A stretch of 64,000 nt of DNA from positions 20,141,748 to 20,205,747 of the forward strand of contig NC_133530.1 in assembly GCF_048544455.1 (NCBI RefSeq), written 5' to 3'. A model generated the notes under the pieces. The model saw nothing but the letters and a program-made list of their open reading frames with translations, had not been told where the DNA came from and did not search any database. This document shows positions 34,822 through 45,111 of this stretch, in pieces; the stretch's first letter is position 1, and the number at the start of each line of letters is the position of its first letter. The DNA comes from Silene latifolia (lineage: Eukaryota; Streptophyta; Magnoliopsida; Caryophyllales; Caryophyllaceae). The position numbers and the translations under genes are program-made.

Positions 34822-35037
34822 TATAAGAGTTATAGATGTAGGTTAAAAGCTTGTGTATATTACATTGAAAACTGATGAGTATTTATAGGAGTACAAGGAG
34901 GGATATTAGGGTATAAACAAGATATGCAAGATATACAATTTCCTAATTGACAAGATATACATATTTATGTTGCTATATGTTTAGGTAAGGATTGATATGG
35001 AGATATTGGTGTTGCTTGGGGAATACGTTGGTCAATA
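34822..35037 (-). repeat. 5' LTR of the TA..TA Copia element
   Basis: 216 bp, no difference from 30304-30519 seen by eye. The primer site (complement GATACCA) is adjacent at about 34815-34821. Confidence 0.9.
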
Positions 35038-36051
35038 ATAGTAACCGAAATCATCAACATACACACAATTCGACTTGAGCCCTGAACATTCGCGAGTTGA
35101 GATGAAAAACGGCTCGCTATTTCTTCCTAAGAAGAGCGCCTTATCACTTATGGACTCTACCCGTTCCACCTTCACGCGACCTTCTAAATCAATCTTATAC
35201 AATTCGATATCTTTAGTCTCGTAGAAAACCCCGTTCCCTTTAGCTAAATGTCTAATGACGAAGAACAGACTCGGATCATTTTCTTCAGTTACCACCAGGA
35301 ATTTCTCAACACTATGGCGCATTGAATAGCAAGTAGTTAACAGCTTATATTTATCGATAACTTTCGGATCCAAAAACAAAGAAAAAACCTGTCGCATTTC
35401 CGCATATTTATAATAATCCCCTAGAGGATACCACAACGTAATCTGGAGCTTCCCAGATTCCTCCAATTGTAGTTCATAGACAATGTTCACCTTCCTGTTA
35501 TATGCCACTCGGGATATCGAATTTTTTGGGCCAAATTCTTTCGGCTGGCATCCATCGCTGTCGATAATTTGAATACCGTCTGAAAAGTTACATCGAGTCC
35601 TATCTTCCGATATAAGTGAAAAGTTATCTGACGTTAGATCACCAACCAGAGTAAAATGTAACCCTTCTCTATATATTCCATGCCACGGTACTGGTAATTC
35701 GCAAGACCTCGCTTCATAAGGGTTAATCAGGAATAGTCTACCAACCGAATCACAAACGAACGCAACCCATCCTTTAGCCGACCCCACACACATTGTGTTG
35801 AATGGAACGCTCCCACGTGCCATCGGACGGCCAATCTTGACAATTGATTTGTCAATTATATTCAAGTAGTTATCAGTTGGACCATTCGGACCGTCTTTAA
35901 CATCAGCGGGAAGCATTAACCATGGTGTTGATAATACTGGCAATGATGGCTTGTACAAGTTCTTGTTTGTGTAATTTATTGTTAATGATGAAAATTGTCG
36001 ATATGGTTTTAATATACGGACACAATTATTGAGAATGTTGCGTAGAGTCAT

Positions 36052-36359
36052 GACGATTGACGATACGTAATTTTTTTTTTTTTGTTACAGTTTTAGGGTA
36101 AGCGATTACTGAGTATTTTATAATATTAGACCTGGAAAACAGGTCAATTGGGAAATTTGTGGGAGTGTAGGTTACCAAATCTTCTTTAATTCCGATTTTT
36201 TTTCGTATAAGAGTTTCTTATTTGCAAAGGTTTAGATATCCCACGTGATTATAGGATATTTTTTTCTTTCTTAGAATATATTAAAAGATATTATTTATAC
36301 AATCACAAAAAATCTCTAAATTTTCTTAAAAAAAACTCATAGTAAAATTAGAGTATACT
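36052..36359. promoter_or_regulatory. Bidirectional spacer of a decayed B/A pair
   Basis: Retains the shared elements: ATTTTATAATATTAGACC (B-side TATA), AGACCTGGAAAACAGGTCAA, TGTAGGTTACCAAATCTTC, GAGTTTCTTATTTGCAAAGG, TTAGATATC, and the A-side ATTTATACAATCACA and TCTAAATTTTCTT. Both flanking genes are broken. Confidence 0.6.
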
Positions 36360-37390
36360 ATATATCCGTACCAGCACGATAAATGCCACAAGACGGTTCT
36401 CGCGACTATATTATTACCACCGACACTGACACCATGGCTACGGGTACCGATCGATACAACTGACTCCGGGTTTGTTGACTATGACAATTTCTACAACATT
36501 GTAGAGAAGAGACTTGTCAAGCTTGACAGAATAGAAACATATGGTATCGATCGTCACGTATTATGCGTTGGATCAAGTTGCGGATCACTCGCATTTATCA
36601 GCCAAAATGGAAGGATGTTTTTCAGGTATCCCTACGATGGTGCGGGTTGCACGTACAATTGCTACGGTGCTCGAGACAGCGACCTACATAATCATGGTCT
36701 TCACTCGTTGACCATGATTCTACATTAAACTTGGCCATGAATACGGCGATACTGAAGCAGTTCTTTGCTATCCCAGGTATCACCCTCAAAATCCAACCCC
36801 TAACAACTACCATGGTTTTTATGTGTCCGATGATGACAATCCTCGTGATTGGATTAGGTATCCTAAGCTATTCCACAAAGACGATCCACCTATTGTACGG
36901 AGTATATTGTAAGAAGACTAAAACGGTTTATAAGCTTTCCTGTTATGGTAATGAACACAGTCCATGGGTTGTTGAACTATGAGATTGAGACTTTTGAGAG
37001 GGAGTTGAGGGCACGGTGTCATCAGGATAGATACTTGGTGTTGACTGGAGACGAGGGTTGGCGAGGAGGCCCGGTTTTGAATCTGGTTGTAAGACGCCAT
37101 AATAGGGAGCTCGGTGTTTCTCAGGCGCGTCAGGCAAAAGATGAGATATACAACAAAGCTTGATGATCACGCGTTATTCATAGGGAAAGGAAGTGACTCG
37201 TTTGCGATACCAGTTGAGCAATGTGGTCTTGGTTGGTTAAAGCCGGATTCGATTTATATAGCAGATGACTTAAGGGTGTTTGATTTGAAAAACGAATCCA
37301 TAACGCCATTATAGACACGGGGGATCTATCGATGACACGGTTTCAGTCATTATGGATTCCTCCATCAACACACCGGCAGATTGAAGAGTC
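36360..37390 (+). pseudogene. A-type DUF295 pseudogene
   Basis: The full-length outline of an A gene is recognisable in shifting frames: CCGTACCAGCACGAT (presequence), ATGGCTACGGGTACC (PWLRVP region), ACAATTTCTACAACATTGTAG (NFYNIV), then GGATCAAGTTGCGG (GSSRG, Arg to Cys). The start codon is lost, several frameshifts occur in the first half, a deletion of about 70 bp removes the LWDM...NVTSRINV segment at about 36975, the VDVFRFDL segment is damaged at about 37128, and SITP is followed by an early stop near 37312. Clearly non-functional. Confidence 0.85.
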
Positions 37391-37589
37391 CACAATATAA
37401 TGCCACTCAAATAATCTCGCTGTTGCTTCCTTTGAATCATTTTGCCTAAATGTTTATCTCAACTTATATATTGATTTTTAATTTATCGTTCCACTTTCAC
37501 CGAAAAAAAAAAAAAAAAATAGACAATTTGATGATGATTTAGGTATCTAATTTTCCAGCCATAGACAAAGATGGGTAAACTTTTCCCAA

Positions 37590-38815
37590 TATGGGCTAAG
37601 ACAAGCTCCCCGTTGTTGGTTTGCCAAGCTCACTTCTGCTTTACGTCAATATGGGTTTTCTCAGTCTTATTCGGATTATTCTTTGTTTCATTATTCGGCT
37701 GCCGAGGTATGTCTACATGTTCTTGTTTATGTAGATGACCTTGTTATTGCCGGGAATACTTCCGCTGCTATTGACAAATTTAAGAACTATTTGAGTTCGT
37801 GTTTCCATATGAAAGATTTGGGTCCTTTGAAGTATTTTTTGGGCATTGAGGTAGCCCGCAATTCCGAGGGTATTTATCTTAGCCAGCGGAAATATGCCTT
37901 GGATATTATTTCGGAAACCGGCCTTCTCGGTTCAAAGCCTAGTTCCACGCCAATTGAATTCAATCATCAATTGGGTGATGCTACAGGCGATGTCATTACT
38001 GATGCTGAGTCTTATCGTCGTTTGGTTGGGAGACTTGTTTATCTTGCCGTCACTCGTCCGGATCTCTCATATGCCGTTCACATTTTGTCTCAATTTTTAA
38101 ATCAACCTCGACAGGCTCATATGGACGCTGCGCTACGGGTTGTCAGGTATCTCAAAGGCCGACCGGGTCAAGGAATTTTGCTTCGTTCGGATAGCCCTCT
38201 TACAGTTTCGGGATGGTGTGACTCTGATTACGCCAATTGCACTTCTTCTCGTCGGTCCGTCTCTGGTTGGATTGTTTTTCTTGGTGACTCACCAATATCT
38301 TGGAAGACTAAGAAACAACCGACTGTGTCATTGTCATCTACCGAAGCCGAATATAGAGCTATGGTCGCAATCCTTTGTGAACTAAAATGGGTCGTTGGTC
38401 TTTTTTCGGGTTTTGGTCTCGAAATACCCACGCCTATCCCTATCTATTGCGATAATAAATCTGCTATCCAACTTGCTCAAAATCCGGTCTTTCATGAGCG
38501 CACGAAGCACATCGAGGTCGCGTGTCATTATATTCGTGACGCTATCCTGGATGGTTTGATTTCTCCTTCCCATGTTGCCACAAATGTGCAACTCGCAGAT
38601 ATTTTCACTAAAGCTTTAGCGTCCTCACAATTTGATTTTCTCCTTCGCAAACTGGGCATTCTTGATCTCCATGCTCCAGTTTGAGGGGGGGTATTAGGCC
38701 GAATTAGGCTAAGCTTTGTATGGGCTTTGACCCAAAGACGATTTGTATTTATATCTTGCTGATGCTAATGAGAAAAGGCAACACATTACGCTTAACCAAA
38801 ATCAATATCGTAACA
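37590..38815 (+). mobile_element. Copia fragment: reverse transcriptase end, RNase H and 3' LTR
   Basis: A + strand remnant starting within reverse transcriptase (YGLRQAPRCWF), followed by VYVDDLVIAGN, KYFLGIEVARN, the RNase H region (CDSDYANC, SSTEAEYRA, YCDNKSAIQLA) and a polypurine tract (TTGAGGGGGGG) leading into a 124-bp LTR at 38692-38815. The first two thirds of the element are missing. This is a different family from those at 12407 and 30304. Confidence 0.85.
38692..38815 (+). repeat. 124-bp Copia LTR (3' LTR, + strand)
   Basis: Begins TATTAGGCCG and ends CGTAACA (TA..CA). It appears again inverted at 39622-39745. Confidence 0.85.
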
Positions 38816-39621
38816 TGTTAGATTTTATAAGGAGAGAGATATAATACATAAATGATTCTTATTATTGATAATAATGTGTGACTTACATGATTATGGCAAA
38901 GGTATTTATAATACCTCTCATCTTAGAATCTTAACCCTAATTTGGCTAACCCTAATAGTAGCCGGGCCTAGTATAGGCCCAATCTCCTAATACCCTCCCG
39001 CAATCGTAAAGGCAGTACGTAGTACGAACTTTACGATTGGAGAATTACAATAAAATCATAATCAATAAAAAATCGTCTAAAAAATCGTCTACATCTCGAT
39101 CTTTCTTCGGAAAACCTTCTCTTCTTCACAGGGTGGTAAGGGGTGCGTATAGGACTCGCCAGACAATTTTCATTGCGTAACTCGCCAGTTTTTTTTAGTA
39201 GTGCGTAACTCGCCAGTTTTTCAGTGCGTAACTCGCCAGTTTTTTTCAGTGCGTATTGGTCTCGCCAGACAATTTTCTTGCGTAACTCGCCAGTTTTTTT
39301 CTTTTCTTTTGTACCACCTTGATAAAAAATCGAAAATTTTCTTTTAGAGCAATCTCAATAAAAGGATAAAAACATTATTAGAAGCTTTTTTTTTTTTTTT
39401 TTTTTTTAAACTAAGAAAACTCCCAACGTAAAGCCATGGATGGCATGATGATGACGGTGGAAATACGTTTCTCCCTTTTTTTTTTTTTTTTTTTTGAATT
39501 CAAAGACAGAAATTATTATTTGTGGTTGAAAATCCTACCGGTGGGTGTAAATTTCCGGTCACCCACCGGTAAGAATGCGGAAGCGGTTTATAGAGACCTC
39601 AAGAACGAGGCTCTGATACCA
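38816..39621 (-). mobile_element. Rearranged LTR-element pieces
   Basis: 38816-38993, read on the - strand, is LTR-like (starts TATTAGGAG after a purine tract GCGGGAGGG, ends TCTAACA). 38994-39621 is non-coding internal sequence leading to a tRNA-Met primer site (complement GGCTCTGATACCA) next to the inverted LTR at 39622. No polyprotein is left. It contains a minisatellite and two long homopolymer tracts (about 39389-39407, 39477-39495). Confidence 0.55.
39154..39300. repeat. Minisatellite of GCGTAACTCGCCAGTTTTT units
   Basis: Four GCGTAACTCGCCAGT units separated by T-tracts of varying length, with two related CTCGCCAGACAATTTTC units at about 39157 and 39262. Confidence 0.8.
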
Positions 39622-39745
39622 TGTTACGATATTGATTTTGGTTAAGCGTAATGTGTTGCCTTTTCTCATTAGCATCAGCAAGATATAAATACAAATCGTC
39701 TTTGGGTCAAAGCCCATACAAAGCTTAGCCTAATTCGGCCTAATA
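39622..39745 (-). repeat. 124-bp Copia LTR (5' LTR, - strand)
   Basis: Inverted copy of 38692-38815, same length and by eye nearly the same sequence, with a tRNA-Met primer site at 39609-39621 on its inner side. Confidence 0.85.
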
Positions 39746-40089
39746 GCCATTTATTCACAAAATAATTTTAATGTCTTATAAAACATAAAAAGAAAAGAAA
39801 ATTGTATCAATTCCTATATATAATAATGGGAACAAGTTCTAAAATTGCAAACACTAAGGAACAACACCGAAAGAAAACAAGGCACTAATAATGCAATGCG
39901 AAACAGAGCATACTCTCTCGGTCGAACATGAGGAATAAACCCATAAAATCACCAATTTAAACGTGATGCAATAACAACTTGCTAGAAAAGTAGAAATAAG
40001 CATAAATTTCAAAGGCATTACTAAATGTTTTTATTTCCTTGTGAGGAGTATTTTAATCAAACGTAAACAACTAATTAAATTAAAAGTCA
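39746..40089. other. B-type 3' flank
   Basis: The last 150 bases carry the B-type 3' flank phrases (GCAATAACAACTTGCTAGAAA, AATCAAACGTAAACAACTA). The first part shows nothing recognised. Confidence 0.5.
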
Positions 40090-41133
40090 TCAAGCAAAAG
40101 AAGGAGGAGCAACCCAGTAAACTTGAGGGCGAACGTCGGCAAGATCACCAAGTGAAAGAAATGGTGTTATACATTTTGTTTCCAAGTCATAGTAACCAAG
40201 ATCATCCGCAACATACACACAATTCGACTTGATCCCTGAACCGTTGTGAGTTGAGATGAAAAACGGTTCGCTATTTGTTCCTATGAAGAGCGCCTGATCG
40301 TCTATCGACTCTACATATTCCACTTCCCCTTCGCCCTCTAAATCAATCTTAAGCAATTTGATATCTTTAGTCTCGCATCCAACCTCATCCTTTTTAGCTA
40401 AATGCCTAATGACGAGAAACAGACGAGAATTATTTCCTTCGGTTACCACCAGGTATACCTCGACATTATAGTCCCATGGATTAACCTTATCGAACACCTT
40501 ATATATTTCCGGATACAAAGACAAAGACAAAGCACGTCTTTTATCACCTGTTTCATCATCCTCAAATGGATACGACCTGGTAATAAATTGGAGCTTCCTG
40601 TTATCGTCCTCAAAGTGTAATTTGTACAAAGTGTCCGCCTTTCTGTTATAAGCCGCTAGACATAATTTATTATGTAGTTCTCGCTTCTCTTCTATAAGTG
40701 AAAAGTTCTCTGACATTGGATCACCAGCCAGAGTAAAATGTAACCCTTGTCTATATTTTGGAAACTTGAGTGGTGGTAACTTGTGACAACGCGCTTCAGT
40801 GTACGGGTTAGCCAGGAATAGACTACCATCCGAATCAAATTCGAACGCAACCCATCCTTTGGCCGATCCTACACACTTTGTGTTGAATGGAACGCTACCA
40901 TGTGCCAACGGACGATCAATCTTGACAATTGATTTGTCGATTATATTAAAGTAGTTATCAGATGGACCATTCGGACCGTCTTTAACGTCAGGGGGAAGCA
41001 TAAGCCATGGTGTTGATAATATTGGCAACGATGACTTGTACGAGTTCTTTGAAATTATTGTTGATGATGATGAAAATTGTCGATACGGTCTTAATTTGTG
41101 AACACAATGATTGAGAATACTGCGTACAGCCAT
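40090..41133 (-). CDS. B-type DUF295 protein, short form
   Basis: 347 codons, start MAVRSILNHCVHKLRPY then RQFSSSSTII (presequence with R-x-F|S type site). PWLMLPPDVKDGPNGP, NIIDKSIVKIDRPLAHGSVPF, CVGSAKGWVAFEFDSDGSLFLANPY and FTLAGDPMSENF are followed directly by KRELHNKLCLAAYNRKADTLYKL: a segment of about 30 residues found in the other B genes (the SWGH-G-QIGN-NGW loop) is absent. C-terminal motifs are FIGTNSEPFFIST, NCVYVADDLGYYDLE and VYWVAPPSFA. It is divergent from the A gene at 41438 across 304 bp. Together with the inverted copy at 20315 it forms a short B subclass. Confidence 0.9.
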   Translation of the reverse strand: MAVRSILNHCVHKLRPYRQFSSSSTIISKNSYKSSLPILSTPWLMLPPDVKDGPNGPSDNYFNIIDKSIVKIDRPLAHGSVPFNTKCVGSAKGWVAFEFDSDGSLFLANPYTEARCHKLPPLKFPKYRQGLHFTLAGDPMSENFSLIEEKRELHNKLCLAAYNRKADTLYKLHFEDDNRKLQFITRSYPFEDDETGDKRRALSLSLYPEIYKVFDKVNPWDYNVEVYLVVTEGNNSRLFLVIRHLAKKDEVGCETKDIKLLKIDLEGEGEVEYVESIDDQALFIGTNSEPFFISTHNGSGIKSNCVYVADDLGYYDLETKCITPFLSLGDLADVRPQVYWVAPPSFA

Positions 41134-41437
41134 GGTGAATTATTTTTACAGTTTAGGGTAATTGGTTAATTATCGAGTAGTTTATATTAGACCCGAAAAA
41201 CAGGTCAATCGAGTCAAGGGTAGGTTATATTCGACAATCGGATTTTTAGGTTATCAAATTTCCGTAAATGCGATTCCCTTGTAAAGCTATTGAATTTTGA
41301 TAAAATATACTCCATATATTTTTTTATTAGAAATATCTAAAAAGATATTTATACAAATCACGGAAAATTTTTCTAAATCTTCTCAAAAAAAAATACCTCA
41401 AAGAAGAAAATTAGAGTACTGCCGGCGCAATCGTACA
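41134..41437. promoter_or_regulatory. Bidirectional promoter of the 40090/41438 pair
   Basis: B-side TTTATATTAGACCCG lies about 50 bp from the B start. Shared block: AAAAACAGGTCAATCGAGTC, GGTAGGTTATATTCG, AGGTTATCAAATTTCCG. A-side GATATTTATACAAATCACGG lies about 90 bp before the A start, then TCTAAATCTTCTC and the leader AGAGTACTGCCGGCGCAA. The order of these elements is the same as in the other spacers. Confidence 0.7.
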
Positions 41438-42637
41438 ATGGCAGCCATTGGTTTCGCGCGAAGAGCACTAAAGCATATTACGCCAATGACGCGTACTTGC
41501 GCAATAACCGCCAAAAGACGGTTCTCGACATTACCGCCGACACCGTCACCGTGGCTACGGGTACCGATCGATATGACTAACCCAGAGTTTGTTGAGTTTG
41601 AAAATTTCTATAACATTGTAGACAAGAGCCTTGTCAAGCTTAATAGAGAGACTGCATACGGCATCGATCGTAACATATTATGCGTTGGATCAAGTCGCGG
41701 GTCACTCGCATTTGTCTGCGAAAGTGTACGGTTATATTTCGGTTTTCCCCACACTGGCGGGGGTTACAAGTACAATATATACGGTGGTGAAGAGTTTGAC
41801 GATGAATACAGCAGTGACGAATATAATCAAGGTCTTCACTCGTTGACCCGATTCTACATTAAAGTCGGAGTTAAATACGGCGCTATTGGAACAGTTCTTT
41901 GCTATCCGAGGTATCACCCTAAAAATCCAACCCTTGAGAACTACCATGATTTTTATGTGTCAGATGATTACAATCGTGATTGGATTAGGTACCCTAACCT
42001 ATTCCACAAAGATGATCCGCCTATTGTATATTGTAAGAAGACTAATACGGTTTATAAGCTTTCCTGTTATGGTAATGAACACGGTCCATGGGTTGTTGAA
42101 CTATGGGATATCCCTAATCATCGTATAAATGTCACTTCTCGAATTAATGTAGCGCACGATTCTAGCTATGAGATTGAGACCTTTGAGAGGGAGTTGAGGG
42201 CGCGGTGTCATCAGGATAGGTACTTGGTATTGACTGGAGATGAGGGTGGACGAGGAGACCCGGTATTGTACCTAGTTGTAAGGTATCACAATAGGGAGCT
42301 AGGCGTTTCTCAGACGCGTGCTGTGGATGTGTTTAGATTTGATTTGGTTGGGGGGAAGATGAGTTATACGACTGAGCTTGATGATCACGCGTTTTTCATA
42401 GGGCAAGGAAGTGACTCCTTTGCCATACCAGTAGAGCAATGTGGTCCTGGTGGGTTAAAGCCGGATTCGGTCTATATAGCAGATGATTTAAGGGTGTTTG
42501 ATTTAAAAGAAGGATCGATAACACCTATTCTAGACACGGGGGATCTCTCGATGACACGATTCCAGTCATTTTGGATTCCTCCACCAACCCCCGAGCAAAT
42601 TCAGTACGGTAAGGAATGGCGGACAAGGACTCATTAG
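41438..42637 (+). CDS. A-type DUF295 protein, putatively mitochondrial
   Basis: 399 codons from the ATG at 41438. The frame is open further upstream, but MAAIGFARRALKHITPMTRT is the conserved start and the upstream stretch is the promoter. AKRRFSTLPP gives the RRF|S type site. Landmarks: PWLRVPIDM, NFYNIVDKSLVKLNR, CVGSSRGSLAFVCES, the variable loop about residues 100-130, CYPRYHPKNP, FHKDDPPIVYC, YLVLTGDEGGRGDPVLYLVV, EQCGPGGLKPDSVYIADD and SFWIPPPT. The tail PEQIQYGKEWRTRTH is gene-specific. No F-box. Head to head with the short B gene. Confidence 0.9.
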   Translation: MAAIGFARRALKHITPMTRTCAITAKRRFSTLPPTPSPWLRVPIDMTNPEFVEFENFYNIVDKSLVKLNRETAYGIDRNILCVGSSRGSLAFVCESVRLYFGFPHTGGGYKYNIYGGEEFDDEYSSDEYNQGLHSLTRFYIKVGVKYGAIGTVLCYPRYHPKNPTLENYHDFYVSDDYNRDWIRYPNLFHKDDPPIVYCKKTNTVYKLSCYGNEHGPWVVELWDIPNHRINVTSRINVAHDSSYEIETFERELRARCHQDRYLVLTGDEGGRGDPVLYLVVRYHNRELGVSQTRAVDVFRFDLVGGKMSYTTELDDHAFFIGQGSDSFAIPVEQCGPGGLKPDSVYIADDLRVFDLKEGSITPILDTGDLSMTRFQSFWIPPPTPEQIQYGKEWRTRTH

Positions 42638-43974
42638 TCTTACTAAGGGGCTTCATTGGGTACATCTGTTATTGAGAATTAGGTTGGTAATTCTTGTGTG
42701 TACTATTTTTTTTATTAAAAGTTCCTAAGTTTATTTCTATTATTAAGAATTTTTTGTTTACATTTGTTTTTTATATGTAGTTTTTCGCTAAAAAGGCAAA
42801 TTTTGTGCTTCTCGGTTTTTTATAGCAAAAGATGTATAATGCACCTCATCGACCCAATTCGAGAATCGCCATTTGACGAGCAATGAAGAGTCTAGTCGTC
42901 CACAGCGGTCCGTCATATAATGCCACTCAAATAATCATGCTACTTAGAGTCAGCACATATCTTACTCTTGCTTCCTTTGAATCATTTGGCCTAAATAACG
43001 TTCATCTCAACTCTTTCTATTTTTGTTCCTTTTTTATTTATATAAAATAAATGACGATGCTGCTATTCTCTCTTTATTATTGTTGTGCCGAATTAAAGCA
43101 AAATGGATTATATTATATTGCATTCATTGGTGTGGTCTTCTTCTATTAGTGTATCTTTTGCTTTTTTGATCTTGAGAAATGACTTCCATATTCTAACATT
43201 AGCGAAACCTGAATTTACCGTTAAGGGCGAAAATTTTTAAAGGGGGCAATGGAGTAATAACATAAGATTAACTTTCAAAACTTTCAAAAATTTAACTAAA
43301 ACTTTCGAACTTTTCATTTTACATGGGGGAGTGAGCCATTTACATCCTACCTAATAATAACCCATCGCGATACTCAATTACGCTCCAAAGTTGCACACAA
43401 GAGTTTACCATTGAGATAAAAGCAGCGAGCAGTACTGACACTTATTATTATGAGATTAAAAGTTGAAAAATCCAGAACATTAAGTCAAAAACACAAATTA
43501 TAGAGTAAGATCTTGTAAATAGGGTGTACAACGGCTTTACAGCATACAGTGGCCTTATATAAAAAAAACACACAATTTATGAAGAGCGAGGTAGAATTGT
43601 TTTTCAGAGGATACCGTCTTATCCTAGTAGAAAATTCGTAACAACTCAACACTAATATAAAGGTTGAATTGTTCTATTAGAAAAGCGAGAGGTTGAAATT
43701 CAATTATTGTTTTTCCTTGTGTACATCTGTTCTGTAACACACCCCATGGCTTCTGGTACAAGGCACATTGGCAACATAGTTTTATTTTTCGAAAACATTG
43801 GCACCGTCACAAACTCAAATAAAAACTCTGTAGAACATAAGAAATAGAAGCCATAAAAACACCAATTCAACCTTGATTCAATAACTAGCTAGAAATAAGG
43901 CAATACTAGACGTTTTTATTTTCTTGCGAGGAATATTTTAATCAAAAATAATTAACCAGTTTAATCGAAAAACG
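42638..43974. other. Tail-to-tail spacer
   Basis: A-type 3' flank (ATAATGCCACTCAAATAATC at about 42918) and B-type 3' flank (ACCAATTCAACC, AATAACTAGCTAGAAATAAGG at about 43860-43910). The middle part, about 43180-43800, holds no recognisable gene; 43520-43560 resembles the GTACA..GGCTTTACAG phrase repeated at 52240-52400. Confidence 0.5.
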
Positions 43975-45111
43975 TCAACCAAAAGAAGGAGGAGCAACCC
44001 AGTAAGCTTGAGGACGAATGTTGGCAAGATCCCCAAACGAAAGAAATGGTGTAAGACACTTTGTTTCCAAGTCATAGTAACCGAAATCATCAGCAACATA
44101 CACACAATTCGACTTGAGCCCTGAGCATTCGCGACTTGAGATGAAAAACGACTCGCTATTTCTTCCTAAGAAGAGCGCCTTATCGCCTATGGACTCTACA
44201 TGTTTCAACTCCCCGTCACCCTCTAAATCAATCTCAAACAATTCAATATCTTTAGTCTCGCATTGAACATCATCGTCTTTAGCTAAATGTCTAATGACGA
44301 AGAAAAGACTTGGATTATTTTCTTCGGTTACCACCAGGAATTTCTCGACATTATGATTCCATGAATCCTCAAATAATTCATCATATTTTGTGATAACTTT
44401 CGGATCCATAAACAAAGACAACTCGCGGTTTTTCACGTTTTTATCATCCTCTAAAGTATACCACAATTTAATTTGGAGATTTCCAGAGTTCTCCAAGTGT
44501 AATTCGTACATAGTGTTCACCTTCCTGTTGTACGCCACTCGAGATATCGAATTTTCTCGACCTAATTGTTTCTGCCATCCGTTGGTGTTACCAATTTGAA
44601 GACCATGGCCCCAACTTTTTATAACACCACCTTTCTCGAAAGAACAACCTGTATCTTGCCTATCTTCCGTTATAAGTGCGAAGGTGTTTGACATTGGATC
44701 ACCAGCCAGAGTAAAGTGCAACCCTTCCCTATACATTGTAGAAGGTCCGGGTAACTTGCGACTACTTGTTTCAGTAGCGTAAGGGTTAACCAGGAACAGA
44801 CTACCATCCGAATCACATTCGAATGCAACCCACCCTTTCGCCGACCCCACACAAATTGTGTTGAATGGAACGCTCCCATGTGCTGTAGGACGGTCGATCT
44901 TGACTATTGATTTGTCGATTATATTCAAGTAGTTATCAGTTGGACCATTCGGACCGTCTTTAACGTCAGGAGGAAGCATAAGCCATGGTGTTGATAAAAT
45001 TGGCAATGATGACTTGTACAAGTTTTTAGAAATTATTGATGATGATGACGAAAATTGACGACACGGTTTTAATTTGTGGACACAATGATTGAGAATGTTG
45101 CGTAGAGCCAT
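43975..45111 (-). CDS. B-type DUF295 protein, putatively mitochondrial
   Basis: 378 codons, start MALRNILNHCVHKLKPC then RQFSSSSSII. PWLMLPPDVKDGPNGP, NIIDKSIVKIDRPTAHGSVPF, CVGSAKGWVAFECDSDGSLFLVNPY, FTLAGDPMSNTF, loop with SWGHGLQIGNTNGW (about 165-180), VAYNRKVNTMYELHL, ETKDIELFEIDLEGDGE, FLGRNSESFFISS, NCVYVADDFGYYDLE and YWVAPPSFG. It is closest to the gene at 52857, sharing DRQDT, GGVIKSWGHG and CLTPFLSFGDLANIRPQAYW. It is divergent from the A gene at 45922 across an unusually long 810-bp spacer. Confidence 0.9.
   Translation of the reverse strand: MALRNILNHCVHKLKPCRQFSSSSSIISKNLYKSSLPILSTPWLMLPPDVKDGPNGPTDNYLNIIDKSIVKIDRPTAHGSVPFNTICVGSAKGWVAFECDSDGSLFLVNPYATETSSRKLPGPSTMYREGLHFTLAGDPMSNTFALITEDRQDTGCSFEKGGVIKSWGHGLQIGNTNGWQKQLGRENSISRVAYNRKVNTMYELHLENSGNLQIKLWYTLEDDKNVKNRELSLFMDPKVITKYDELFEDSWNHNVEKFLVVTEENNPSLFFVIRHLAKDDDVQCETKDIELFEIDLEGDGELKHVESIGDKALFLGRNSESFFISSRECSGLKSNCVYVADDFGYYDLETKCLTPFLSFGDLANIRPQAYWVAPPSFG

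Larger units (their letters stand above)
30304..35037 (-). mobile_element. Copia LTR retrotransposon with TA..TA LTR termini
   Basis: 4734 bp, - strand. LTRs at 30304-30519 and 34822-35037 (216 bp each) look identical by eye. Target duplication is ATAGT (30299-30303, 35038-35042). The LTRs run from TATTGACC to CTCTTATA on the coding strand, so their ends are TA..TA rather than TG..CA. The primer site begins TGGTATCAACGAG. Parts in order are gag with a CCHC knuckle (CQWCRETDHVIANC), protease (LDSGASHHLT), pre-integrase motif and integrase, reverse transcriptase (YVDDIIIT) and RNase H. The coding region is broken in about two or three places. Identical LTRs point to a very recent insertion. Confidence 0.92.
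30116..36051 (-). pseudogene. B-type DUF295 gene split by a Copia element
   Basis: The 5' part (36051 to 35043) is open and reads MTLRNILNNCVRILKPYRQF..., PWLMLPADVKDGPNGP, CVGSAKGWVAF, VIRHLAKGNGVFYETKDI, FLGRNSEPFFIST and NCVYVDDFGYY. The coding sequence is then opened by a 4.7-kb Copia element with a 5-bp duplication ATAGT. The 3' part (30298 to 30116) has an 18-bp tandem duplication (SLGDLSLGDL) and loses the normal stop after YWVAPP, running on about 25 codons. One Ala of VADD is also missing in the 5' part. It is paired head to head with the A pseudogene at 36360. Confidence 0.85.

Noticed and set aside
39154-39300. CRISPR-like array
   Set aside because: The spacers are only T-tracts of varying length and the context is plant LTR debris; it is a minisatellite.
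41297-41437. 47-codon upstream extension of the A gene at 41438
   Set aside because: The stretch is the conserved promoter and leader, and no paralogue encodes it. The MAAIGF start matches all other A genes.
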